Source: Candidatus Avelusimicrobium facis
Lineage (GTDB): Bacteria > Elusimicrobiota > Elusimicrobia > Elusimicrobiales > Elusimicrobiaceae
Direction: 5' to 3'
NCBI GenBank assembly: GCA_900762815.1
Contig: CAAFHX010000042.1
Span: forward strand, 1 to 47,070
DNA length: 47,070 nt
This document shows positions 1 to 8,726 of the stretch, piece by piece. The position numbers and the translations under genes were made by a program. Each line of letters starts with the position of its first letter. The stretch's first letter is position 1. Below the pieces are notes generated by a model, which had not been told where the DNA came from, made no database searches, and saw only the letters and a program-made list of their open reading frames with translations.

Positions 1-27
1 AACGGGCCGCGCGGCGGCGGAGTACCG

Positions 28-57
28 TTGCCCGCGTGCGGGAAAAAGTGATATCAT
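28..57 (+). promoter_or_regulatory. Putative sigma70 promoter for the first peptidase operon
   Basis: A TTGCCC (-35-like) and a TATCAT (-10-like) hexamer are separated by 18 bases, about 34 bases before the first start codon. A ribosome binding site (AAGGAG) follows just ahead of the ATG at 91. Only base matches support this. The first 27 bases are GC-rich and show no gene I can assign. Confidence 0.45.
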
Positions 58-90
58 TATATTGTATAAGGAATATAAGGAGCTTTTGCT

Positions 91-1152
91 ATGACCATGC
101 AACAAAGAACGGTAGAAAAACTAAACGCTTTACGCCAATTTATGAAACAAGACGGCCTGGACGGCCTGGTAATTACCAACAACATTGACCAATTTTACAT
201 ATTGGGTTTTTACTTTTACGTCGGTGAAGCCGTGCTGTTGGCCTGTGAGAACGGGCTGTACTGCTTTACGCGCCAGCTCTACGTGGAGCCGCTCAAACAA
301 AAATATCCGTTTATGACGGTCATCGGCCAGGATAAAGAAATGGCCGCCGCGGCGGTCAAACAGGCCGCGCAGTTGGGGCTTAAACGGGTGGGGTTTGATG
401 CCGCCAAAGAAAATTATATTTCCGGCAGTTTGTTCAAAGCCTCCGGCTTTGCCGAAGCAGACAGCTATATCAGCGCCTTGCGCCAAGTAAAAGACGAATA
501 CGAAATCGGCCTTTTGCGTGATGCCAACCGCATCGCCTACGAAACCTACGAATACATCAAGCCCTTGGTTAAAACGGGCGTGAGCGAGTTTGAAGTGGCG
601 GCCGAAATGGAAAAATTTATGCGCATCAAGGGCGCGTCGGCCACGTCTTTTTTGACGATTATCGCCTTTGGGGAAAATACCGCCAACCCGCACCACGAAA
701 CTTCGCACCGCAAGCTCAAAGACAACGAGGCCGTGCTGATGGATTTTGGTTGCATTTACAACGGGTATTGCTCTGACATTACCCGCTGCTGGTGGCACGG
801 GGACCAAGAGCCGGCCGAATACAGCAAAATTTGGCAGATTGTGGACAAAGCCCGCCGCACCGGCATCGCGGCGGAAAAACCCGGCGTACGCGCCCAGCAG
901 GTGGACGCCGCCGCCCGCGCCATCATCGGCGATGCAGGCTATGGCGAATATTTTACGCACCGCTTGGGGCACGGGGTAGGGTTGGAAATCCACGAAGAGC
1001 CCTGCAATGACCAAACCACGCAGGCCGTGTTAAAGAAAGGCAATGTGGTAACGGTGGAGCCGGGCATTTATCTGCCGGGCAAATTCGGCGTGCGCTTGGA
1101 AGATACGACGGTCGTTTTGGAAACGGGCGCGGACATTTTGACGCGTAAATAA
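91..1152 (+). CDS. Xaa-Pro aminopeptidase/dipeptidase, M24 family (first of a tandem pair)
   Basis: Predicted cytosolic metallopeptidase that removes residues next to proline. The N-terminal half is the creatinase-like domain (about residues 1-130) and the C-terminal half is the pita-bread catalytic domain. The five expected metal ligands are visible: Asp in MDFG, Asp in CSDITR, His in LGHGVG, Glu in VEPGIY and Glu in RLEDT. At 353 residues it has normal length for Xaa-Pro dipeptidase-type proteins. The start follows an AAGGAG site 8 bases upstream. A paralogue starts 3 bases after the stop, so the two are almost certainly co-transcribed. Exact substrate (dipeptide or longer peptide) cannot be told from sequence. 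Confidence 0.9.
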   Translation: MTMQQRTVEKLNALRQFMKQDGLDGLVITNNIDQFYILGFYFYVGEAVLLACENGLYCFTRQLYVEPLKQKYPFMTVIGQDKEMAAAAVKQAAQLGLKRVGFDAAKENYISGSLFKASGFAEADSYISALRQVKDEYEIGLLRDANRIAYETYEYIKPLVKTGVSEFEVAAEMEKFMRIKGASATSFLTIIAFGENTANPHHETSHRKLKDNEAVLMDFGCIYNGYCSDITRCWWHGDQEPAEYSKIWQIVDKARRTGIAAEKPGVRAQQVDAAARAIIGDAGYGEYFTHRLGHGVGLEIHEEPCNDQTTQAVLKKGNVVTVEPGIYLPGKFGVRLEDTTVVLETGADILTRK

Positions 1153-1155
1153 ACT

Positions 1156-2211
1156 ATGCAAAATTTATATGCACAGCGGGTAAAGGATTTTCAACGCTTG
1201 CTTAAAGCGGCGGAGCTGGACGGCTATGTCTGCCTGAGCGCGCTGGAGATGCGCTATTTTACCGGTGTGGATTTGGCCGCAGAAGAAGCGGTGTTGCTTT
1301 TGGGCACGCGCAAGGCCTATTGTCTGACCAAGCAAATGATGTTGGCTAAATTGACCGGCATTGAAAAGGTGTTTACCCTGGTCAGCATATCGGGGGACCT
1401 GTTGGCGGGCTCTTTGGATTTGGCCGTGCAAAAAAAGATGTTGCGCTTGGCTTTTAACCCCTCCGGGGCGGACTTTGTGCGGGGGGAATATTTGTCCCGC
1501 GCGGGGCTGGCCCGCATGGACGGCGTGGTGGAGGAAATGCGCCGCGTGAAATATGCAGACGAAGCCGCCCTGATTCAAAAGGCGTGCCGTATCGCCGCTG
1601 CGGCCTTCCGGGAGGTCCAACCCCAAATCAAGACGGGCATGAGCGAGGAAGAAGTGCGCATCTTAATGGCGGCTGCGATGATTTCCCGCGGGGCGGAGAG
1701 CGTTCCCTTTAACATTGTCTGTTTTGGCGAGAACTGCGCCGATTGCCACCATACGCCGTCTGAAAAGCGCAAACTCAAGGCCAACGATGCCATTTTAATG
1801 GATTTTGGATGTTTTTACAAAGGGTATTGCTCTGACATGACCCGCAGCTGGTGGCACGGCAGTAAAGAGCCGGCCGAATACAGCAAAATTTGGCACATTG
1901 TCAATCTGGCCAAAGAGGCGGCAGCGCGGCAGTTGCGTGCCGGGTTGCCGGCTGCCGAAGCGGATAAAACCGCCCGGGATATTATAGAGGACGCAGGCTA
2001 CGGCCCGTATTATATTCACAGCACCGGGCATGCCATTGGCCAAGAGGTGCACGAGGCCCCGACCCTGCGCGCTAATTCCACCGAAGAAATAGAGGAAAAC
2101 GCCGTTGTCACCATAGAGCCGGGCATTTACTTGCCGGGCCAATTTGGGGTCCGGCTGGAGGATTCCTATTTGGTGGGGAAAACCCAAGCGAAAAATTTGA
2201 CGCAAAATTAA
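1156..2211 (+). CDS. Xaa-Pro aminopeptidase/dipeptidase, M24 family (second of a tandem pair)
   Basis: Paralogue of the preceding gene, 351 residues. All five metal ligands are kept (MDFG, CSDMTR, TGHAIG, IEPGIY, RLEDS). The WWHG motif after the second Asp is shared with the neighbour, but the N-terminal domains have diverged strongly, as would be expected if substrate choice differs. The glycine of LGHGVG is alanine here (TGHAIG). The gene sits 3 bases downstream of the first copy and 35 bases upstream of EF-P. An M24 peptidase beside efp is a frequent arrangement in bacteria and fits a link with proline-rich peptides. Confidence 0.88.
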   Translation: MQNLYAQRVKDFQRLLKAAELDGYVCLSALEMRYFTGVDLAAEEAVLLLGTRKAYCLTKQMMLAKLTGIEKVFTLVSISGDLLAGSLDLAVQKKMLRLAFNPSGADFVRGEYLSRAGLARMDGVVEEMRRVKYADEAALIQKACRIAAAAFREVQPQIKTGMSEEEVRILMAAAMISRGAESVPFNIVCFGENCADCHHTPSEKRKLKANDAILMDFGCFYKGYCSDMTRSWWHGSKEPAEYSKIWHIVNLAKEAAARQLRAGLPAAEADKTARDIIEDAGYGPYYIHSTGHAIGQEVHEAPTLRANSTEEIEENAVVTIEPGIYLPGQFGVRLEDSYLVGKTQAKNLTQN

Positions 2212-2246
2212 CGGGCGCCGCAAGGCCCCGCAAAGAGGTACAAGTT

Positions 2247-2819
2247 ATGATTAACACCACCCAGTTTCACGACGGTCTGATTTTTGAAGACGAAAACGGA
2301 CAAATCGTTGAAATCGTAGAGTTCCAGCACCACCGCAAAAGCCAGGCCCGCGCCGTGGTGCGCGTAAAACTGCGCAATATTCACACCGGTTCTTTGATTG
2401 AGACGGCTTACCGCCCCGAAGACAAATTTAAAGAAGTGGAAGTGGAAAAACGCCCGTTTACTTATCTGTACGACGAAGGCGATATGGCGGTCTTTATGAA
2501 CAGCGAAAACTATGAGCAGGTTTCCGTGCCCATAGAGAAGCTCAAAGACCAAAAGAAATATTTAAAGGACAATATGGAAACCACCGGCATTTATATTAAC
2601 GGCCAGCTGCTCAATATGGAGCTGCCCATTAAAGTGCCCTTGGTGATTGCCTCCACCGTCCCGGGTGTAAAGGGCGACACGGTGGCCAATATGACCAAAG
2701 TGGCCACGTTGGAAACGGGCGCTGAAATCAAAGTGCCGCTGTTTATCAACGAAGGCGACAAAATTTTGGTGGACACCCGCACGGGCACCTATGTGGAACG
2801 TGTGGTAGAGCCGAAATAA
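2247..2819 (+). CDS. efp: Translation elongation factor P
   Basis: EF-P relieves ribosome stalling at proline stretches by entering the E site. The 190 residues cover the three expected domains: KOW-like N-terminal domain, central OB fold (FTYLYDEGD onward) and C-terminal OB fold with the family signature near PGVKGDT and VPLFINEGDKILVDTRTG. The residue normally modified is Lys31, but its loop reads HHRKSQ where most EF-Ps have PGKG or PGRG. The modification state is therefore unclear; no epmA, earP or ymfI homologue lies in the window. The stop codon overlaps the next start (TAATG). Confidence 0.95.
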   Translation: MINTTQFHDGLIFEDENGQIVEIVEFQHHRKSQARAVVRVKLRNIHTGSLIETAYRPEDKFKEVEVEKRPFTYLYDEGDMAVFMNSENYEQVSVPIEKLKDQKKYLKDNMETTGIYINGQLLNMELPIKVPLVIASTVPGVKGDTVANMTKVATLETGAEIKVPLFINEGDKILVDTRTGTYVERVVEPK

Positions 2820-3271
2820 TGTTTTGGTGCAAGCGCGCGCTGGTCTGCGTGTGGTTGTTGGCTGCGGTGCCGGCGTGCGCTTTCACCTTTTCGTACGGAA
2901 GTTTGTTTGAAGTAAAAGACGTAAAAAATACGGGCGGGGCCTTGGTATTGCCGTTGACCCGGGGAAAGTATAAAAACGTCAAGGTGCTTTCCAAAGAGGT
3001 GTATGATTTTTTGTTGAAGTGCTCTGCCGATTGCCGCTACGGCGGCGCCGGGGCCGCTTTTGAAGTGCGTGATTTCCGCAAGGCGCTGACCCGTGAGCGG
3101 ATGCTGATAGCCGACATTGCCTTTAACCAAGAAATCATTTTGACGTTTCTGGTGTTTAAAAATAAGGACGGGTTTTCCGTCAAGGCGCCGCAAGAGGCGG
3201 TTTTTAAAGACCGGAAACTTTACCGGCAGGTGCGTCAAAAACTGACACAGGTGGCGGAGGAAACTCTATGA
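2819..3271 (+). CDS. Secreted protein of unknown function
   Basis: 150 residues beginning with a plausible signal peptide (MFWCKRALVCVWLLAAVPACAF). The mature part is basic and mixed alpha/beta, with two cysteines close together (CSADC) that could form a disulfide or bind metal. I do not recognise the family. It overlaps efp by one base and the following DUF192 gene by four bases (ATGA), so it is translated as part of the same operon. A lipoprotein reading (VPAC) is possible, but the lipobox is poor. Confidence 0.7.
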   Translation: MFWCKRALVCVWLLAAVPACAFTFSYGSLFEVKDVKNTGGALVLPLTRGKYKNVKVLSKEVYDFLLKCSADCRYGGAGAAFEVRDFRKALTRERMLIADIAFNQEIILTFLVFKNKDGFSVKAPQEAVFKDRKLYRQVRQKLTQVAEETL

Positions 3272-3606
3272 AATGCGTAACCGACACGGGGCTGGTACTA
3301 GCCCAAGAGGTGGAGCCGGCCCACCGTTTTTTCAGCCGCTTAAAAGGGCTGATGTTTCGCCCGTCTATGCGGCCGGGTACGGCCCTGCTTTTAAGCCCTT
3401 GCCCGCAGATACACACCTGTTTTATGCGCTTTGCCATTGATGTGTTGTTTTTGGCCGAAGACGGCACGGTGTTGTATGTGCTGGAGCAGATGAAACCCTG
3501 GCGTATCAGCCCGATTGTGCGCCACGCCGTGCAAACCTTGGAAATGCCCGGCGGCACCCTGCAGGGACGGGTGAAAGTCGGCCAAATGGTGGATTTTAAA
3601 GAATAA
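3268..3606 (+). CDS. DUF192 family protein (cytosolic form)
   Basis: 112 residues matching the small DUF192 beta fold: GLMFRPSM near the start, then a stretch ending in CFMRFAIDVLF and a C-terminal strand with VKVGQMVDF. The family's biochemical role is unknown. Unlike the second DUF192 protein in this window it has no signal peptide. The start overlaps the upstream stop by four bases, pointing to translational coupling. Confidence 0.85.
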   Translation: MKCVTDTGLVLAQEVEPAHRFFSRLKGLMFRPSMRPGTALLLSPCPQIHTCFMRFAIDVLFLAEDGTVLYVLEQMKPWRISPIVRHAVQTLEMPGGTLQGRVKVGQMVDFKE

Positions 3607-3647
3607 ACGCTGCCGTGCAAGCAGCCGCCCACGGGAGGGGCAAAAAC

Positions 3648-4397
3648 ATGAAGAAGAAATGCTTACTTTTTGCAGCGGTGTTGGCCTTGTGCCTGCCCGT
3701 GCAAGGCAAGAATATTTGGGATGATTTTTCGGCCAACGTATCGCAAGACAATGTGCGCGCCTTTACCAAAGATTTGGGCGGTTTAATCGGCTCGGGCACG
3801 TATACCACCGGCCGGGTGCTGGGCTGGGGCGGGTTTCAAATCGGTCCGCGCGGCACGATGATTTTTAAAATGAGCAAGGGCAAAAACGAAACGACCCACA
3901 CGGCCTTGGGGGAACGCGATGAGGTGGGCGAAGTGTTTTATCCGTGGTTGCAGGCCGATATCGGCATGCCCTTTCGCTTAGACGGTTTTATCCGTGCCAG
4001 CAGCTACCAAGGCATGACCATTGCCGGGGGCGGCTTGCGCTGGGGCATTACGCGCCCCAATGAAATGCTGGGCTCGTTTCAGCCGATGTTGGTGGTGTCG
4101 GCTCACAGCGCCAGCGCGCGGGATTTTTCCGCCACGCATTACAATGCCAGCTTGGTGTTGTCCATGAAGTTCAAATATTTTGTGCCGTATATCGGCGGCG
4201 GGGTGGATTATACTACCTTGCACATCAACCAGGCCTTGAACGCGCCGCTGCTGGCGGGCACCCATGAGTATGCCGCCACCGCCCGCGCTACGGCCGGGTT
4301 TAACTTTAAGTTGCCCGCGTATTTGGACCTGAGCTTGGCCGCCAATTATGCCTATTACGGCTTGGGGGCGGAAGCCTCCTTGTCCTTGCGGTTTTAG
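3648..4397 (+). CDS. Putative outer-membrane beta-barrel protein
   Basis: 249 residues. The start at this ATG, not 33 bases earlier, is favoured by a GGGAGGGG site 7-8 bases upstream and by a clean signal peptide (MKKKCLLFAAVLALCLPVQG). The mature protein is rich in Gly and alternating aromatic/hydrophobic residues, as in beta strands, and ends in SLRF; a terminal Phe is typical of BAM-inserted barrels. I cannot name a family or ligand. It lies 41 bases after the DUF192 gene and is followed by a hairpin terminator. Confidence 0.65.
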   Translation: MKKKCLLFAAVLALCLPVQGKNIWDDFSANVSQDNVRAFTKDLGGLIGSGTYTTGRVLGWGGFQIGPRGTMIFKMSKGKNETTHTALGERDEVGEVFYPWLQADIGMPFRLDGFIRASSYQGMTIAGGGLRWGITRPNEMLGSFQPMLVVSAHSASARDFSATHYNASLVLSMKFKYFVPYIGGGVDYTTLHINQALNAPLLAGTHEYAATARATAGFNFKLPAYLDLSLAANYAYYGLGAEASLSLRF

Positions 4398-4416
4398 GGC
4401 AGGCGATTTTATACAG

Positions 4417-4448
4417 ACGGGGTGCAGGTCAGGGCCCCGTTTGTTTTT
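4417..4448 (+). terminator. Rho-independent terminator after the efp/barrel operon
   Basis: ACGGGG pairs with CCCCGT across a 12-base loop, followed by TTGTTTTT. The stem is short (6 bp), so strength is uncertain. A second small hairpin (CCCAT/ATGGG) follows before the next gene. Confidence 0.55.
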
Positions 4449-4534
4449 CGGTCCCATTGAGAGCATGGGCCCAAAGACCCTTTTTAAACGGGTCATAATA
4501 AAAGTATCAAGATATTTATAAGAGAGGGTTCTTC

Positions 4535-5083
4535 ATGAAAAAGTTAGTTATAGCAGGTGCTATGTTGGGGCTGTTGGGGGCAGGATTATCCGCCACTCCG
4601 GCAGACCAGGTAGAAAGCGCGTTGCAGCGCGCCATTGCGGTGCAAAACGAAAAGGCGGCCCCAAAGCAGTTTGCCCGCCTGACGCAAGCGCAGCAAGCCC
4701 AATTTGAAAAGTGGCTTCCCCAAGCGGCGGCCGTGATGTTGAAAAACGATTTAGACCCGGCGGACTTGGGGGCGGCGCTGGCTTCTTCCATCCCGGAATA
4801 TATGATTTACGCCCGGGAAGCCCAAGGCCCGCAGACGGAGCTGTACAACACGCCGCAAGAGTTGCGCGCCGCCTTGTACGCCATTCACGTAATGCTTCCC
4901 GCGCAGTATAGAAAAGAAGTGCTTGGCTCTAAGGAATATGAGAAACTATACCCCGTGCAAGATTGGGCAAAGTATCGCCAGCAATGCCAACAGGCGCTGG
5001 AAATTTTATACACGGCCGTGCAGGCCATTGCCCAAGAGCAAATGAATTTTCAATACACGTATTTAAAAATGTTAACACACTAA
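4535..5083 (+). CDS. Exported alpha-helical protein of unknown function
   Basis: 182 residues with a signal peptide (MKKLVIAGAMLGLLGAGLSA) and a probable cut before TPADQ. The remainder is predicted mostly helical and rich in Gln and Ala (for example AQQAQFEKW and RQQCQQALEILY). No cofactor or catalytic motif is visible and I recognise no family. It has its own AAGAGAGGG-type ribosome site and is enclosed by terminators, so it is probably a single-gene unit. Periplasmic location is inferred only from the signal peptide. Confidence 0.7.
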   Translation: MKKLVIAGAMLGLLGAGLSATPADQVESALQRAIAVQNEKAAPKQFARLTQAQQAQFEKWLPQAAAVMLKNDLDPADLGAALASSIPEYMIYAREAQGPQTELYNTPQELRAALYAIHVMLPAQYRKEVLGSKEYEKLYPVQDWAKYRQQCQQALEILYTAVQAIAQEQMNFQYTYLKMLTH

Positions 5084-5089
5084 ACAAAA

Positions 5090-5120
5090 GAAAAGCCCCG
5101 CCTGCCCGGCGGGGCTTTTC
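5090..5120. terminator. Bidirectional terminator between the exported protein and metK
   Basis: Perfect 13-bp stem (GAAAAGCCCCGCC and its complement) with a 5-base loop. A-rich and T-rich flanks let it work for both converging genes. Confidence 0.9.
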
Positions 5121-5134
5121 AATGGATAGGGACT

Positions 5135-6298
5135 TTATTTTGCCACGGCGGCTTGAAGCGCCTTGACCTTGTCTGTGGCTTCCCAGGGGAATTCTTTGCG
5201 CCCGAAATGCCCGTACGCAGCCGTCTGTAAATAAATGGGGTTGCGCAGCTTGAAGTGCTCTATAATGCCTTTGGGCGTCATCGGGAAAAGCTTGCGGGCG
5301 ACTTCCGCCAGCTTTTGGTCAGACACTTTGCCGGTGCCGTCGGTATCTACATAAAACCCGACCGGCTCGTCCTTGCCGATAGCGTAGGCGATTTGCACCG
5401 TACATTCCTTGGCCAATTTGGCTGCCACGATGTTTTTGGCAATGTAGCGCGCCATGTACGCGGCAGAGCGGTCCACCTTGGTGGGGTCCTTGCCGGAGAA
5501 CGCCCCGCCCCCGTGCGGGCAGCGGCCGCCGTAGGTGTCTACGATAATTTTGCGCCCGGTCATGCCGGTGTCTGATTGCGGGCCGCCCACCACAAACTTG
5601 CCCGTGGGGTTAATTAAAATCTTGGTGTTTTTGTCCATCCATTTTTTAATAGCCGGGAAAATGGCCACCGCCGCCATTTCATTTTTGGATTTATCCGTAA
5701 TTTTTTTGCCGGAGCGATCCAAAATATCCTCGGTATGTTGGGTGGAGAGCACCACCGTGTCCACCCGCACCGGTTCCCCGTCGCGGTATTCCACGGTAAC
5801 CTGGCTCTTGGCGTCCGGACCCAAGTAGGGCAGGGTCTTGGCCTTGCGGGCTTTTTCCAAATTCTTCAAAATTTCGTTGGACAGCACCAAGGGCAGCGGC
5901 ATATATTCCAGCGTTTCGTCCACGGCGTAGCCCACCATGAGCCCTTGGTCCCCGGCGCCGCCGATATCCACGCCTTGGCTGATGTCGGGCGATTGCTTGC
6001 CGATGACGTTGACCACCGCGCAGGTATCTGCGTTAAAGCCGTATTTGGCGTCGGTATAACCGATGTTTTTAAGCAAATTGCGGACTTGGTGTTCCACGTC
6101 TACCCAGGTTTTGGTGGTGATTTCTCCGCCGACCACCACCAGCCCGCGCGTGATATAGGTTTCGCACGCGACGCGGGCGGTTTTATCTTTCTTCAAAATT
6201 TCGTCCAAAATCATGTCCGAGATTTGGTCGCACACTTTGTCGGGGTGCCCTTTGGATACTGATTCCGACGTAAAAAAACATTTTCCTTGTTTAATCAT
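5135..6298 (-). CDS. metK: S-adenosylmethionine synthetase
   Basis: Makes S-adenosylmethionine from methionine and ATP in the cytosol. Family signatures are all present: [12 protein letters not shown] at the N terminus, the GAGDQG hexapeptide and [16 protein letters not shown] near the middle. The protein is 387 residues when started at the MIKQGK methionine, which has an AGGAG site 7-8 bases upstream; an ATG five codons earlier lacks one. It is transcribed away from the exonuclease III gene, from a shared AT-rich region that contains a perfect palindrome. Confidence 0.97.
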   Translation of the reverse strand: MIKQGKCFFTSESVSKGHPDKVCDQISDMILDEILKKDKTARVACETYITRGLVVVGGEITTKTWVDVEHQVRNLLKNIGYTDAKYGFNADTCAVVNVIGKQSPDISQGVDIGGAGDQGLMVGYAVDETLEYMPLPLVLSNEILKNLEKARKAKTLPYLGPDAKSQVTVEYRDGEPVRVDTVVLSTQHTEDILDRSGKKITDKSKNEMAAVAIFPAIKKWMDKNTKILINPTGKFVVGGPQSDTGMTGRKIIVDTYGGRCPHGGGAFSGKDPTKVDRSAAYMARYIAKNIVAAKLAKECTVQIAYAIGKDEPVGFYVDTDGTGKVSDQKLAEVARKLFPMTPKGIIEHFKLRNPIYLQTAAYGHFGRKEFPWEATDKVKALQAAVAK

Positions 6299-6326
6299 AC
6301 CCGCTCCTGCCAATAACGAAGTTTAT

Positions 6327-6342
6327 TATAATAGCTATTATA
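6327..6342. promoter_or_regulatory. Palindromic divergent promoter core, metK / exonuclease III
   Basis: The 16-base sequence TATAATAGCTATTATA is a perfect palindrome lying about 20-30 bases from both divergent starts. It carries a TATAAT on each strand, so one symmetrical site could serve both genes as a -10 element or be a regulator's operator. No convincing -35 elements were seen. Confidence 0.45.
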
Positions 6343-6362
6343 CTATTTTAGGGGGACCTGCC

Positions 6363-7133
6363 ATGCAGATGAAGCTGGTATCTTGGAACGTAAACGGCTT
6401 GCGCGCCGTAGAGAAGAAAGGATTTGGCGATTTTTTAAATTCCTGTGGGGCCGATATCGTGGCCTTGCAGGAGACCAAGGCCACCCCGGACCAACTCTCC
6501 GAGGCTTTGCGTGCGCCGCAGGGCTGGCATACGTATTTTTCCTCGGCACAGCGCAAGGGGTATAGCGGCGTGGCGGTGTATTCGCGCCAAGAGCCGCTAC
6601 GCGTGTGGCACGGCTTGGGCAAGGAGGAGTTTGACTGCGAAGGGCGCACCTTGATTTTGGAATATCCCACCTTTTTCCTGTTGAATATTTACTATCCCAA
6701 CGGGGGGCAAGGGCCGGAGCGTATTGACTACAAATTGCGTTTTTATGATTGCTTTTTGAAAAAGAGCAAAGAGCTGTTTCGGACGGGCAAGACGGTGATT
6801 GCCTGCGGGGATGTAAATACGGCCCATCAACCCATAGACTTAGCCCGCCCGAAAGAGAATGAGAAAAACACCGGCTTTTTACCGCAGGAGCGGGCCTGGC
6901 TGGACCGGTTTTTCAGCGAGGGATATGTGGATGCCTTCCGGCAGTTTGTGCACGACGGCGGGCATTACAGTTGGTGGGATTACAAGACCGGGGCGCGCCA
7001 ACGCAATGTGGGCTGGCGGATTGATTATTTTATGGTGGATGAGAAATCGGCCGGGAAGTTAAAGAGCGCGGGGATGATGGGGGGAGTGATGGGGTCGGAT
7101 CATTGTCCGATAGAGATAGTAGCCGACTTGTAG
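6363..7133 (+). CDS. xth: Exodeoxyribonuclease III (AP endonuclease family)
   Basis: DNA repair enzyme cutting at abasic sites and degrading 3' ends. 256 residues of the exonuclease-endonuclease-phosphatase fold. Motifs run in order: SWNVNGLRA, LQETK (metal-binding Glu), YSGVAVYS, GDVNTAH (Asp/Asn), WRIDYFMV and the final SDHCPI with the catalytic His. The ATG used follows a GGGGGA site; a second ATG two codons later is also possible. It reads away from metK and is followed by a hairpin terminator. Confidence 0.95.
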   Translation: MQMKLVSWNVNGLRAVEKKGFGDFLNSCGADIVALQETKATPDQLSEALRAPQGWHTYFSSAQRKGYSGVAVYSRQEPLRVWHGLGKEEFDCEGRTLILEYPTFFLLNIYYPNGGQGPERIDYKLRFYDCFLKKSKELFRTGKTVIACGDVNTAHQPIDLARPKENEKNTGFLPQERAWLDRFFSEGYVDAFRQFVHDGGHYSWWDYKTGARQRNVGWRIDYFMVDEKSAGKLKSAGMMGGVMGSDHCPIEIVADL

Positions 7134-7168
7134 ATAAACGGCTGCTTCAGTTGCTTGGATTTGCGCAC

Positions 7169-7201
7169 GAGGTGCTAAACGTAAAGTTTTGCACCTCTTT
7201 T
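7169..7201 (+). terminator. Rho-independent terminator after exonuclease III
   Basis: GAGGTGC and AAAC pair with GTTT and GCACCTC in a two-part stem, followed by TTTT. The T run overlaps the end of the converging peptidase gene. Confidence 0.75.
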
Positions 7202-8726
7202 AACTTCTATTTTTCAGCGGTTCTACGGGGATTTCCTCTTCTGCCGGAGGGAGCACTTCGTTTTCGTCTTGCTCCTTAGCAGGGGCCGTTTCCGGCGCGG
7301 TGGCGGGCGCCTGAGGCAAAATATTTTCACCCATGGCAAAGGTATACACGACGGCGGTAAAAAAGCGCAGCTGTTCTTTGTAGTCTTCCTCGGAAATGTG
7401 CTCATCGGCGGTATGGGCGCCCTCGGTCGGGGCGTCGGGGTCCAGCGTCGGCCCCAACCCATAGGTAATTACGCCCAAGCGGCGCAGGAACTCTCCGTCG
7501 CCGGAGGCCGGGCTCATCCCCGGCACCGCCACCGCGCCGGGCCACATGCGTTGGGCCGTCTCGGCAATGGCGGTAAAAAGCGGGTCTTGCCCGTCCATGG
7601 CCGCCGGGAAGGGCAGCTCCGGTTGTTCCAAAATTTCAATAGAAATCCGTTCGTCCTCGCCTAAAAATTTTCGCAATTCTTCCACAAAGGCCTCCGGGTC
7701 TGTCCCCGGTAAAAGGCGCGCATTGACAATGGCCGAAGCTTCCGGCACATGGGCCCCGGTGTCCGGGCCGGAGGAAAGATTGACCGGGCTGAGCGTATCT
7801 TTCAGTTGTGAGCGCAGGAAGGGGTCTTTGGCCATAATATTGGCTGCCATTTGTTGTTCCTTTGGGGTCCCGTTGAGCAGCAGCCGGATGGTGGTCCGTG
7901 CGTCCGGGTCTTGGGTCAGGCTGAGGCGGTGAAAGAACGCCCGCGTGGTGGGGGTCAACCGGGCCGTCGGGTCAAATTGCGTCAGTTTGGCCAACGCCTC
8001 GGACAGATGATATACCGCATTGTCTTGCACCGGCAAAGAGGCGTGCCCCGGTTCGCCCGTGGCGGTAATTTTTAAGTCCATATACATTTTGGTGCCGGCC
8101 TCGGCAAAGACCAAGGTGTCGCCGCTGTTGGGGCTGCGCAAAATGCCGCCGCCTTCGTTCAGCGCGTAGCCGGGGGCGATTTTATCCCAATGGGTTTCGC
8201 CCAGCCATTTCAATCCGGTGCCGCTGCCGGATTCCTCGCCGGACGAGGCCAAGAAAATAATATCGCGTTGCGGGATTTTGCCGCTGTCCTTGATGTAAGT
8301 GAACAGGGCCAGGTGCATGGCGGTATAATTTTTGGCGTCTGTAGCGCCTAAGCCGTAAATGTTGCCGTCTTTGAGGGTGGCTTTATAGGGGGGAAAGTTC
8401 CAATTTTCTCCGGCGGCTTGCGTGTCTAAGTGTGAAATCAATAACAGCGGTTTGGCCTGCGGGTCGCTGCCGGCAATGCGGGCCAGCAAGTTGGCCGCAC
8501 CCTTGCGGGGGGAAAGAAATTCCCAATCAATGTGGTGTTTGTTGAGCTCTTTGTAAAGATAGCGCACGGCGGCGGTTTCGTCCGGCTCGGGTTTGGAAGT
8601 ATCTATGTTAATCAGCTCTATTAAATGGTGGCGGGCCTGCTCGTACAAGCGGTCCAAATCCGGCTCTTGCGCGGCGGCCGAGCAGGTAAAGCCAAGTAAA
8701 AAGAAAAGAAAAAATTTCTTCATCAT
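7200..8726 (-). CDS. Exported M20 family zinc peptidase
   Basis: 508-residue M20 peptidase with a signal peptide (MMKKFFLFFLLGFTCSAAAQ), so it probably acts in the periplasm on peptides or acylated amino acids. Expected residues are seen: His99 and catalytic Asp101 (SHLDTQ), bridging Asp130 (GLGATDAKN), Glu164/Glu165 (SSGEESG) and the late His in EGAHTADEHI. A dimerisation insert follows the second motif. The C-terminal 40 residues form a Pro/Glu-rich tail unusual for the family. Its start overlaps the upstream lipoprotein gene by four bases (ATGA). Confidence 0.88.
   Translation of the reverse strand: MMKKFFLFFLLGFTCSAAAQEPDLDRLYEQARHHLIELINIDTSKPEPDETAAVRYLYKELNKHHIDWEFLSPRKGAANLLARIAGSDPQAKPLLLISHLDTQAAGENWNFPPYKATLKDGNIYGLGATDAKNYTAMHLALFTYIKDSGKIPQRDIIFLASSGEESGSGTGLKWLGETHWDKIAPGYALNEGGGILRSPNSGDTLVFAEAGTKMYMDLKITATGEPGHASLPVQDNAVYHLSEALAKLTQFDPTARLTPTTRAFFHRLSLTQDPDARTTIRLLLNGTPKEQQMAANIMAKDPFLRSQLKDTLSPVNLSSGPDTGAHVPEASAIVNARLLPGTDPEAFVEELRKFLGEDERISIEILEQPELPFPAAMDGQDPLFTAIAETAQRMWPGAVAVPGMSPASGDGEFLRRLGVITYGLGPTLDPDAPTEGAHTADEHISEEDYKEQLRFFTAVVYTFAMGENILPQAPATAPETAPAKEQDENEVLPPAEEEIPVEPLKNRS

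Noticed and set aside
130-1014. Minus-strand 294-codon frame opposite the first peptidase
   Set aside because: It mirrors codon structure of a clear M24 gene and has no family features.
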